In this document: positions 8,624 to 15,660 of the stretch, in pieces
Layout of the letters: every line of letters starts with the position of its first letter
How positions within the stretch are numbered: the first letter of the stretch is position 1
Virus record (IMG/VR): IMGVR_UViG_3300028925_003875
Location: 1 to 21,181 of that record
Reading direction: 5' to 3' (one strand)
Length of the DNA stretch: 21,181 nucleotides
Source of the DNA: a virus
Translations under genes and position numbers: made by a program
Notes under the pieces: model-generated
The model's input: the letters and a program-made list of their open reading frames with translations, nothing else
What the model was told of the DNA's origin: nothing
Database searches by the model: none

Positions 8624-10831
8624 CTATTGTGGTTGCTGTGCTTGTTGTGGATTTTGTACTTGCTTAAGTACGGCCTCTAGTGCTTGTTGTGGTGGAACGC
8701 CTGATTGAATTGCCTGTTGTACTTGATCTTTCATTTCAGGTGGTAGTTTCGTAAGTATCTCTTGTAACTGTTGTGGACTAGCAGAACCTACATCACTTTC
8801 TGGTCCTGTAGTAGGATCAGTACCAGGAGCACCTTCTTGTGGTTGTGGTGGACCTTGTGGACCTTGTTCTGCTTGTGCCTTCTGATCTACAGCTTCTTTT
8901 AACTCAGTCCAATCCTCTTCACGCATTGTAACTTCATCAAAGGCTTTCTCCATTACTTGTAGCATGATCTTTAATGTAGGTCCAGGAGCAGCGTTTACAA
9001 ACTGACCTAGCACCTGTCCGAACTCTAATGCTTCCTCTTTTTTGGAAGCAGAGGTGGGTTTTTTTGTTGATCCTCCTACTACAATTAAAGAGAGTTGGCC
9101 TATATCTTCTGGACTCATGTTCTCCCATTCAGAACCTTCCTCACCAATAAGAGCTACTACTTGTTCTACTGGCATATGCATAAGACATAATTGAGCAATA
9201 CCCCAATATATTTGACCAATCCAATCTTCTATCTGATCAGACTTCTCATCTACTCGCATATTAGCAGCTTGGGAATTGGCAGCAACAGCAGCCTTGTTAG
9301 TATTAGTCTTAAACTGTTCTCCTCTCATAACTGTACCTACTGAGGATATACGATCTATTGCACGATAGTAACCTTCTTTATCAAACATCTTATCATATTG
9401 AATGGAAGGTGGGGGTATTGATCCAATAACATCAGCTAACTTAACATCAGGCGGCACGTTAAGTCCCCTAGCTGTGCCATCATCACCGTTCAATACAGCA
9501 GTCGCATCTTCTTGGCTGATAACATTAGTGTTATAGAAGATGTTGCGCCTCGCCCACCTTCTTACCCTCTTCATTTCATCAGTCACTTCATTAATTGCAT
9601 CCTGTTGATCTAAGTAGTAAGAGACTTCCCCCTTAGATAACGGACCATTTGGTGACTCAAAAAACGTAAGTGGGTAGAAAGGAAAGAATGTATCTAACTG
9701 TAGTGGATCGTCCCATACCCATATAGGCCATGTCCAATCCTTACTATTAAACATCATAACTCGTCTAGTAACTTTATCCCATACAATAAAGACCTTAGTC
9801 ATCTTAGCTTTATCAAATGACTCTTCATCGGTGAAACCAAAGTCCTTAGCCTTATCCGTATCATTATCATAAAGACTAAAATTATCTGCACTATTATCCT
9901 CTGTCTCATCAGCATCTAAGGATGCCTTCATAACATGAGTAGGTTTGTAAATAGACTTATACTCTAACCCACTTTTATCTTTGTTAGCAAATTTAGCTAA
10001 GATAAACTCTGTAGGTAACATGTCTTCTTCAATAAGCCAATTGGCATCAGTAAGATCAATCTCTTTCGCATTAGGATCAACCATGATTTCATTTGGAGTC
10101 TTTACCATAGCAAAAGGACCGGAAGGCTGTAGTATATCAATACTCTCTTCTAATGCTTTCAATTTACCTTCAATCTCTACAATGTCTTTGCCACTAGCTT
10201 TCTCTAATTGTTTAGCTAGATCAGCTAGGTCTGCCAATGCTCGTTCACTACTCTCTTCTTTCTGTATCCAACCAATCTTCATCCATGCTCTATTTGTAAG
10301 CAAGCATGTAACCACACACCTCTTAGCCTTTGGTTTGAGGTTAATACCTGGAGCAGCTTTTCTTCCTCCAATAACATTAACAAGTCTTTCAAGGATTGTA
10401 GCTTGTCTCTTCTTACTCTCGACGTTGCTGGTAAATTCTGCTTCAGGGTTTCTTGCATACAGTGCTGGCACCATAGTAGTGACATTAGAAAATACAACAT
10501 TCTCTGTTTCTGTAATATTGTTATTAAGTTTTTGATTGCCTATGTTATTACCACTAGCATGATCTTGTGCATCTCTATGAGACAACTGATCATTCTCAAA
10601 ATAACGAATAGCCTCATCCCATGAGTCACGCACTTCTTTAGTATGTTCTTTAGACTGACTAACGCGAGACTTCCAAATCTTACCAGTAGCCTTAGATACA
10701 GGAATCTTACTACTACCAATTATCTGATAGGAAGGTTTAGTCTTGCCCTTACGTTTACGTTTAGGTCTGTCATCACCTAATGATTCATCAATGTTTTTAT
10801 CGACATCAATAGGTATTTGATCTTCAGCCAT
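8624..10831 (-). CDS. Portal protein
   Basis: The protein has 735 residues, in the size range of large podovirus portals (P22 type, about 725). It would form the dodecameric channel through which DNA enters and leaves the head. The N-terminus is basic (DRPKRKRKGKTK). Residues about 60-110 carry ENDQLSHRDAQ and NNNITETENVVFSNVTTMVP, a helical motif seen in portals. Later segments such as NEIMVDPNAKEIDLTDANWL and FFPFYPLTFFESPNGPLSKG fit the portal wing and stem regions. The last 110 residues are Gln/Pro-rich and low complexity. The start overlaps the end of the large terminase gene by 8 nt, and AAGGA lies nine bases upstream. The position between terminase and scaffold is standard. Confidence 0.88.
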   Translation of the reverse strand: MAEDQIPIDVDKNIDESLGDDRPKRKRKGKTKPSYQIIGSSKIPVSKATGKIWKSRVSQSKEHTKEVRDSWDEAIRYFENDQLSHRDAQDHASGNNIGNQKLNNNITETENVVFSNVTTMVPALYARNPEAEFTSNVESKKRQATILERLVNVIGGRKAAPGINLKPKAKRCVVTCLLTNRAWMKIGWIQKEESSERALADLADLAKQLEKASGKDIVEIEGKLKALEESIDILQPSGPFAMVKTPNEIMVDPNAKEIDLTDANWLIEEDMLPTEFILAKFANKDKSGLEYKSIYKPTHVMKASLDADETEDNSADNFSLYDNDTDKAKDFGFTDEESFDKAKMTKVFIVWDKVTRRVMMFNSKDWTWPIWVWDDPLQLDTFFPFYPLTFFESPNGPLSKGEVSYYLDQQDAINEVTDEMKRVRRWARRNIFYNTNVISQEDATAVLNGDDGTARGLNVPPDVKLADVIGSIPPPSIQYDKMFDKEGYYRAIDRISSVGTVMRGEQFKTNTNKAAVAANSQAANMRVDEKSDQIEDWIGQIYWGIAQLCLMHMPVEQVVALIGEEGSEWENMSPEDIGQLSLIVVGGSTKKPTSASKKEEALEFGQVLGQFVNAAPGPTLKIMLQVMEKAFDEVTMREEDWTELKEAVDQKAQAEQGPQGPPQPQEGAPGTDPTTGPESDVGSASPQQLQEILTKLPPEMKDQVQQAIQSGVPPQQALEAVLKQVQNPQQAQQPQ

Positions 10832-12371
10832 GTCTTAAATTCCTTCTAGTCTCTTGTATATCACGTTCCCCCCATGTAGTCCAACCTACTTCTTTGGGGC
10901 TGTTGGCTACACGAAGCTTACTAATATTAGGACGTTCTGACAACATATACTTAGTAGTATCCATTGCATGATCATCTCTGTCTACAGGTTTATCCATTTG
11001 CTCACCCATAGGATTCTTCATCCAATAGTAGTCATTAATTTCATTTATCCACCACTCCAATTTATCTGACACATACATATAAGGAGAATTGTACTCTCCT
11101 GTAATTGGATTCTGATGGTGTTGCTGTGGTATAAGATATTGGTTAATTTTAACAATTCCATTAGAGATATCATTATTACCTCTTCTACATACAATGTTCT
11201 CTTCCATAAACATATCACTAATAGCTTTACCTACTAATTTCCCACCAGCAGCCTTACGCCTAAAGATGTCTGGATCGGCCAGTATCATGTTTGACTCAAC
11301 AACACTATACTCATTACGAATACGCTTGATATCAGCAATATGGTCATCAAGGGGCGATTCTTTCTCATACTGACCATCCATAAGGAATACGTTACCATGA
11401 GGGTCGCTAAAGCCTAGTAGGTAGCAATAAGGTACAGCGAGGCCATAATCATATCCTTCTAAATACGTGATGCCTGTTGTTGTCAACTGTAATTGCTTAT
11501 AGTAGTTCTCTATACTATGATGCGACATTACATGTATAGTCTCATTGAATACTGGATATACTAAACCCTCATACGAGGCCCATTCTCCCATTAAGAACCT
11601 AGATCGCATCTGTCCTTTATAAGAAGATTCCAAGGTCTTAATAAAATCCTGTTCCAGATTATCTTTATTTTCGTATGTAGAACCTTCATAAATTTCAATA
11701 ATAGGGACAGGAAGCTTTTCTTCATTAAATAACATCTTGCCATCTGCATCTGTTTCACATAACAAGTCTTCATTAATATGTCCTAGTTTTAGTTCATGTA
11801 CTGGTTTGACTAACTTACGGTATACCCAATTACGTGTAGGATTGGTAGTAAGGACAAACCAACGAGGCCCCGTCTTAGGCATTGTAGGGTCTTCCCCATC
11901 ATAAGGAGTCATCCCTCTAAGTCTTCCTAGTAAATCTAAAAAGTCTTTATGTACTATCTCAGGGTCTTCCATCTGGTCTACAAATATTGCATCATACGTA
12001 GCACTAAGAAGGTTTGAAGTAGTTGCTTCATTCCCTAACTTACCTTGCTGTGCTATATATCTAAAGTTAATTGTTGTTCCATTAGTAAGAGTACATGTGT
12101 TCGATCCATTAGCACTTTTTGGAAATGATTTAATCCAGTCAGAAGGAAGCCACTTAAGAAACTCTTTTCGTAAAGTATCATTAAGTTTAGGATAAGTACT
12201 ACGGGCCATAAGTATATTTGCCCCAGGATAGTCTTTCGCAATACGTATGCATTTAATGCACGCAGCACTTGTCTTACCATTTGCAAATCCGCCACCATAC
12301 AGTTGTACCTTCCCCTTAGAGTTAAGGAACCTATCCTGTAAGCTATTACGTTCTAATCGAAAGTTAGGCAC
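10824..12371 (-). CDS. terL: Terminase large subunit (packaging ATPase and nuclease)
   Basis: The protein has 515 residues with the start I prefer, GTG 12371, which overlaps the TAG stop of the upstream gene (TAGTG). A TTG six codons earlier would run into that gene. The N-terminal ATPase carries Walker A GGGFANGKTS at about residues 26-35 and Walker B YDAIFVDQMED at about 126-136, with the D and E expected for metal binding and catalysis. The C-terminal RNase-H-like nuclease shows EGYDYG, ILADPD and DRDDHAMDTTKY, three acidic clusters in the right order. It cuts concatemeric DNA and drives it into the procapsid through the portal encoded next. The family call is secure; the packaging type (cos, pac or other) cannot be read from this. 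Confidence 0.93.
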   Translation of the reverse strand: MPNFRLERNSLQDRFLNSKGKVQLYGGGFANGKTSAACIKCIRIAKDYPGANILMARSTYPKLNDTLRKEFLKWLPSDWIKSFPKSANGSNTCTLTNGTTINFRYIAQQGKLGNEATTSNLLSATYDAIFVDQMEDPEIVHKDFLDLLGRLRGMTPYDGEDPTMPKTGPRWFVLTTNPTRNWVYRKLVKPVHELKLGHINEDLLCETDADGKMLFNEEKLPVPIIEIYEGSTYENKDNLEQDFIKTLESSYKGQMRSRFLMGEWASYEGLVYPVFNETIHVMSHHSIENYYKQLQLTTTGITYLEGYDYGLAVPYCYLLGFSDPHGNVFLMDGQYEKESPLDDHIADIKRIRNEYSVVESNMILADPDIFRRKAAGGKLVGKAISDMFMEENIVCRRGNNDISNGIVKINQYLIPQQHHQNPITGEYNSPYMYVSDKLEWWINEINDYYWMKNPMGEQMDKPVDRDDHAMDTTKYMLSERPNISKLRVANSPKEVGWTTWGERDIQETRRNLRHG

Positions 12372-12607
12372 TACAGAACAGCTACCCAATCAGCATTAGT
12401 AAGTGCATCAGTATTCAATGCACCGTCTACACGTTTAGCAACATAGTTAGTATCACTAGCCACATCATGTGCAATCTCTCCGATAAATGTTGGAACTAAG
12501 TTACCAATAACAGTAGCAGCACCTCTATTGACACTACTATATTTATTCTCTGGTCCTGCACCAGTGGTTCCTCCACCATTACCACTTGACTCTGCTACAA
12601 TAGCCAT
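12371..12607 (-). CDS. Small virion-like protein upstream of terL
   Basis: The protein has 78 residues. ATG 12607 has AGGAG seven bases upstream; that site lies in the last codons of the 33-residue peptide gene. The N-terminus is a Gly/Ser/Thr linker (SSGNGGGTTGAGPENK). The second half (VPTFIGEIAHDVASDTNYVA, then NTDALTNADWVAVL) resembles the short P-x-F-x-G-E-I-x-x-D...Y-x-A...NADWV-A repeat unit seen in phage head-fibre and tail-appendage proteins. It may be a small appendage protein. Its position between terminase genes is unusual for that role. No exact family is recognised, and the assignment is pattern-based. Confidence 0.6.
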   Translation of the reverse strand: MAIVAESSGNGGGTTGAGPENKYSSVNRGAATVIGNLVPTFIGEIAHDVASDTNYVAKRVDGALNTDALTNADWVAVL

Positions 12608-12608
12608 A

Positions 12609-12710
12609 TTACTTCTCCTTAACAACTTTAGGTGTACGTGCAATTCGTTCTAATTGACGACGACGACTGTTACTCATTTTATTAACTTTAGGTTTCTTAC
12701 TTAAGGCCAT
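12609..12710 (-). CDS. 33-residue basic peptide between the terminase genes
   Basis: ATG 12710 is preceded by AGGAG with a 6-nt spacer, and the frame ends at TAA 12609-12611. The peptide is strongly basic: KKPKVNK near the start, SNSRRRQLERIAR in the middle and PKVVKEK at the end. It is probably one helix and could bind nucleic acid. Its last codons contain the ribosome binding site of the next gene, and it fills the only gap in this tightly packed block, both of which support it being real. The function is unknown. A packaging accessory or capsid-DNA binding peptide is conceivable from charge and position alone. Confidence 0.7.
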   Translation of the reverse strand: MALSKKPKVNKMSNSRRRQLERIARTPKVVKEK

Positions 12711-12730
12711 TGTAAACTCCTATTGTATAA

Positions 12731-13321
12731 TTAAAACTCTGGTGTTATATCTATAACAGGGATATTATCTTTCTTCTCTACATATTCAATGGTAAGACCA
12801 CCTTCCATACTATGTCTATGTTCTACTACATCAACTGGCCTTTGTCCTGCACGATCTAATACATCCTTAGCAGCCAACATCCTTGCACTAATGCCCATTT
12901 CGGCATTGTTAACAACACCAACCATTAAGCCAGCAGCATTACGACTGCCTTCTACAAACATATTACGTACTTCACTAGCATCAGACTCTAAGATACTCTT
13001 AACCATTGTATCTTGTATAGTAGAATATGCATCAGTAGCTTTAATGTTAGCTATTTGCTCTAGTGATATTGAAAGTGCTAAAGAAATATCATCATCATTG
13101 ATACCAAATAAAGTATAAGATAAGACAACACTAATAGTATTCATCTGATGAGAAGGAACCGGGAGATCACTTAACCTCTTTCTTGAGGCAACAATCTCCC
13201 GTTTAATCTCTGCTGTATTAGGAACTTCTACTAATGGCTCATCTATTACAATAATCCCATCTATGGGATTAACACGAGTTCCATCAGCTAGTATAAGAGG
13301 TTCTGTCCCTTGAGGTAACAT
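12731..13321 (-). CDS. Probable terminase small subunit
   Basis: The protein has 196 residues. Its start overlaps the stop of the upstream gene by one base (TAATG). A helix-turn-helix-like segment lies near residues 65-95 (LFGINDDDISLALSISLEQI), matching the DNA-recognition motif of small terminases. A later helix (RMLAAKDVLDRAGQRPVDVV, about residues 148-167) resembles a common small-terminase signature in which A-x-x-x-L-D-R-A-G-x-R-P follows a long oligomerisation helix. The C-terminus is short and acidic. It lies just upstream of terL, separated by two tiny genes, the normal location for the subunit that recognises the packaging site. The assignment is by motif and context, without a confirmed family match. 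Confidence 0.7.
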   Translation of the reverse strand: MLPQGTEPLILADGTRVNPIDGIIVIDEPLVEVPNTAEIKREIVASRKRLSDLPVPSHQMNTISVVLSYTLFGINDDDISLALSISLEQIANIKATDAYSTIQDTMVKSILESDASEVRNMFVEGSRNAAGLMVGVVNNAEMGISARMLAAKDVLDRAGQRPVDVVEHRHSMEGGLTIEYVEKKDNIPVIDITPEF

Positions 13322-14514
13322 TAGTTAATACCAATATCATTCGCTTGTTTAAGTTCTAGGATTCTTTCTAGAATAGCAATCTTCTGTTCATCAGGAAGAT
13401 CAAGAGCACCTAAGATACCACCAATTTCTGCTTCAGACTTACCAACCAAACCTAATTGTTTAATAGCTACATCTAATGGATTATTTAAATTGTCAGGAGC
13501 ATCTATAGATGATGGAGGGGTTTGTACTTTAGGTGGGGCTACTGGTGATGGGACAGTAGCAGGGAGGTCCATAGAAACATTACGAGCAGTATTAGGAGTA
13601 GTCGCTGGTTCTGGTTTTGAAGTAAAGGCAGCAGCAATATCATCCCCAATAGTACTAACAATATCTTTGCCTTTATCTACTGTACTACCAATTGCATTAC
13701 TAGCTCCTGAAATAAACTCTCTTATAATTCTTTGTGCTTCTGCTTGAGAGTCTTCACTAGTAACAGGTAAATTAGGACGATCAGGAATTTTTATCCCTGA
13801 AACCTGATTGCCTGTTGAACTAGGACGAATAATATTAATAGCAGCTTCTCTATTAGCATTTCCAGCATCTTGTGTAGATGGAGATTCAAATTGATTAGAT
13901 ATTCTATTAGTTCCAGCAGCTACAGAATCTAAAAGCGCATTAGTACCTGTACCAAGTACTTCTGGAATTTTATCCAATAATTTCATAAAATTTGATCTAT
14001 CATCAGATGCTGTTGATACATTTGTTTTTAGTTGTGAAGTATCAGGAGATGGAACAGCAGGAGATGGAACAGCATTAGTAATACCATCTACAAGATCACC
14101 ACCTGTAGGTAATTCTGTTGGTACAGAAGATGTAGGTACTATTTCCGGTAAATTATTTGCTATAAACTCTTCTTTTGGTCCTACTTTAGTAAGATCAGGC
14201 CCTTCAGGAAATACAGAAGGTGTAGCAGGTATACCAGCAGCTTGTGCCTTAATTAATGACTGTATTTGTGGATCTGTAGGTACTCCACCAGCATTACTAA
14301 AGTCTGCTTCCTGCATTACATCTTCTACACTAATAGGAGCAGATTGTGCAGCAAGTATCTTTGCTTTAAGTACTTCCTCTTGTGATAGCAATGCTTCTAA
14401 TCCATCAGGAGTAAAACCACCACCATCTCCACCAGTAAATTCACCTTCAAAGTCAAAACCTTGCGATAACTCAGCAAGACGTTTTTGTTGTTCAGCAACT
14501 GTATGGTTAGGCAT
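13321..14514 (-). CDS. Low-complexity protein of unknown function
   Basis: The protein has 397 residues. Its start follows the previous stop by 2 nt and has only a weak GGGG upstream. It is rich in Pro, Ala, Ser, Thr and Asn with long unstructured stretches (TNAVPSPAVPSPDTSQ). A few helices are visible: the N-terminal VAEQQKRLAELSQ, a central EAQRIIREFISGASNAIG, and the C-terminal EQKIAILERILELKQAND. It has no enzyme motif, membrane segment or signal peptide. It shares the motif TPNTAR, and a 20-nt identical DNA stretch, with the next gene upstream. It may be a minor virion protein carried inside the head, but this is only inference from its place in the late operon. Confidence 0.6.
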   Translation of the reverse strand: MPNHTVAEQQKRLAELSQGFDFEGEFTGGDGGGFTPDGLEALLSQEEVLKAKILAAQSAPISVEDVMQEADFSNAGGVPTDPQIQSLIKAQAAGIPATPSVFPEGPDLTKVGPKEEFIANNLPEIVPTSSVPTELPTGGDLVDGITNAVPSPAVPSPDTSQLKTNVSTASDDRSNFMKLLDKIPEVLGTGTNALLDSVAAGTNRISNQFESPSTQDAGNANREAAINIIRPSSTGNQVSGIKIPDRPNLPVTSEDSQAEAQRIIREFISGASNAIGSTVDKGKDIVSTIGDDIAAAFTSKPEPATTPNTARNVSMDLPATVPSPVAPPKVQTPPSSIDAPDNLNNPLDVAIKQLGLVGKSEAEIGGILGALDLPDEQKIAILERILELKQANDIGIN

Positions 14515-14516
14515 GT

Positions 14517-14978
14517 TTAACGCCCCGAATCTTGTTTTCCACCACCACCGTTACCGGATAAGTCTTTCATATCAGTAGTAGCAAGGAACCGTTGTGATCT
14601 AGTATCCCCAGGAAGTAATTCACCTTGAATAGATGTTACATCGGCAGCACTAGCAGCACGAGCAGTATTAGGAGTAGCTGACGTTTCATTCTTATCTACT
14701 ACAGAATCCATAGATTCATTACTAGTAATAGTACGAACACCACCAGCAGAATTAGTTCCTCCTGGCGTTGCTATAGCATCAATCTGACTACGAGTAACAC
14801 TCATAGATGTTGAAGGACTACTATCAGTTAATAGAGTAGATAAAATCTCACCATAAGTTTGCATACCACGTTTCCGTAGAATCCGTGTTAGGTGATAGCG
14901 ATTAGGCGAACGACCACTAAGTAATGTAGCATTACTAGTATCTTCACCAATAGTTCCATTAGGTGCGTATGTAGTCAT
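14517..14978 (-). CDS. Unknown protein, first gene of the late operon
   Basis: The protein has 153 residues. I choose ATG 14978, which has GGAG nine bases upstream; an ATG five codons earlier overlaps that site. Residues 20-50 form the only clearly ordered part (RSPNRYHLTRILRKRGMQTYG), basic and helical, which could contact DNA or RNA. The remainder is Ser/Thr/Ala/Gly-rich and ends in a Gly patch (GNGGGGKQ). It carries the TPNTAR motif shared with the following gene. It is the promoter-proximal gene of the leftward operon. No family is recognised. Confidence 0.6.
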   Translation of the reverse strand: MTTYAPNGTIGEDTSNATLLSGRSPNRYHLTRILRKRGMQTYGEILSTLLTDSSPSTSMSVTRSQIDAIATPGGTNSAGGVRTITSNESMDSVVDKNETSATPNTARAASAADVTSIQGELLPGDTRSQRFLATTDMKDLSGNGGGGKQDSGR

Positions 14979-15079
14979 AACTCTTATCTCCACTTAGTTG
15001 TTTTGTCAGTGACTATGAATGAAAAGACACACATCTATTTAAGATTATGTATCGGACGGCCCTGTTGAAGTTAAGAATT

Positions 15080-15108
15080 AAAATAACATGATTTAGTATA
15101 TATGTCAA
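15080..15108 (-). promoter_or_regulatory. Leftward sigma70-type promoter for the late operon
   Basis: On the minus strand a perfect TTGACA (15108-15103) is followed after 17 nt by TATTTT (15085-15080, 4 of 6 matches to TATAAT). The flanks are very A/T rich. Transcription would start near 15073 and leave a leader of about 95 nt before ATG 14978. It is the only clear leftward promoter seen upstream of this operon. Confidence 0.5.
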
Positions 15109-15135
15109 CCCTTAATTTATAATATAACTAATTTA

Positions 15136-15155
15136 CGGGCGACGAAAGTCGCCCG
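15136..15155 (+). other. 8-bp perfect hairpin with GAAA loop
   Basis: CGGGCGAC (15136-15143) and GTCGCCCG (15148-15155) flank GAAA. Read on the plus strand this is a GNRA tetraloop on a G/C stem, which suggests an RNA made rightward. Read leftward it lies just upstream of the late promoter and could insulate it. No T-run follows on the plus strand; the minus-strand side is merely A/T rich. It stands out in sequence that is otherwise A/T rich. Confidence 0.6.
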
Positions 15156-15255
15156 ATCTCGCATCTACTAACTATTAATAACCATCAACAACTATTACCA
15201 TTAATAAAAAATATACAGATAACATATCAATATCTAGACGGTCTTATTGTTTTAT

Positions 15256-15364
15256 GGGGGGCATTAACTGTTACTAACTTTTCTTAATGGGTGGGATGAG
15301 TGATCTGATACAAGCAAGAAAGATATTGACCTAAACACCATGTTTTAAATGATAGGGGGCATTA
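15256..15364 (+). repeat. Pair of G-run direct repeats in the control region
   Basis: GGGGGGCATTA (15256-15266) and GGGGGCATTA (15355-15364) recur about 99 nt apart, and each is preceded by TGTTTTA (2 nt and 8 nt before the G-run, respectively). A GGGTGGG lies between them near 15290. A C-run near 15382-15388 gives ATGGGGGGG on the other strand. A TTGACC at 15326 lies 16 nt from AATGAT and could be a weak rightward promoter just before the second repeat. The repeats may be protein-binding sites or phage promoters. Nothing here encodes a plausible gene. Confidence 0.4.
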
Positions 15365-15419
15365 GTTGTACCTAGACCCATCCCCCCCATCGTATGTATG
15401 TGACATCAACATGACATTA

Positions 15420-15625
15420 ACACCTAGCTATGACCATCTAAGCATGAGTTAGGTGTATATGATGACAGTTATCATTATCTATCTAACTATCCAATGATAT
15501 CAATGCGTAACAATAACAGAGGAGTATGGTATAGATGTATAGAACCATACACAAGGTATAGTATATGATACTACATATAGGGTTCATCCGTATGTTGGAG
15601 CACTACATAGAGTATAGGTCTATAC
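15420..15625. promoter_or_regulatory. Cluster of inverted repeats in the A/T-rich divergent region
   Basis: Four inverted repeats lie within about 200 nt: ACACCTA/TAGGTGT (15420-15426 and 15450-15456); GTATGGT/ACCATAC (15524-15530 and 15544-15550); TAGTAT-ATG-ATACTA (15559-15573); and GTATAG-GT-CTATAC (15612-15625). The last three share the TATAG/GTATA word. Such clusters suit operators for a dimeric repressor, or a replication origin. There is no ORF here. The 14979-15660 region as a whole contains the late promoter, one hairpin, the G-run repeats and this cluster. Confidence 0.4.
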
Positions 15626-15660
15626 ATATATAGTATGCATTTCGTGTGTGCTACTGTAGT

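Noticed and set aside
9981-10535. 184-residue ORF antisense to the portal gene
   Set aside because: It is a shadow of the portal coding sequence, with no ribosome binding site and Ser/Leu-rich content typical of an antisense frame.
12371-12389. TTG start for terL at 12389
   Set aside because: It would overlap the upstream gene by 19 nt without a ribosome binding site, while GTG 12371 forms the TAGTG junction typical of this genome.
15256-15364. G-quadruplex formed by the G-runs
   Set aside because: The runs are separated by about 30 and 60 nt, far beyond usual loop lengths.
15595-15625. Sigma70 promoter TTGGAG with a TATA-like -10 before the structured RNA
   Set aside because: At 17-18 nt spacing the -10 matches three or fewer bases of TATAAT, so the RNA's promoter remains unidentified.
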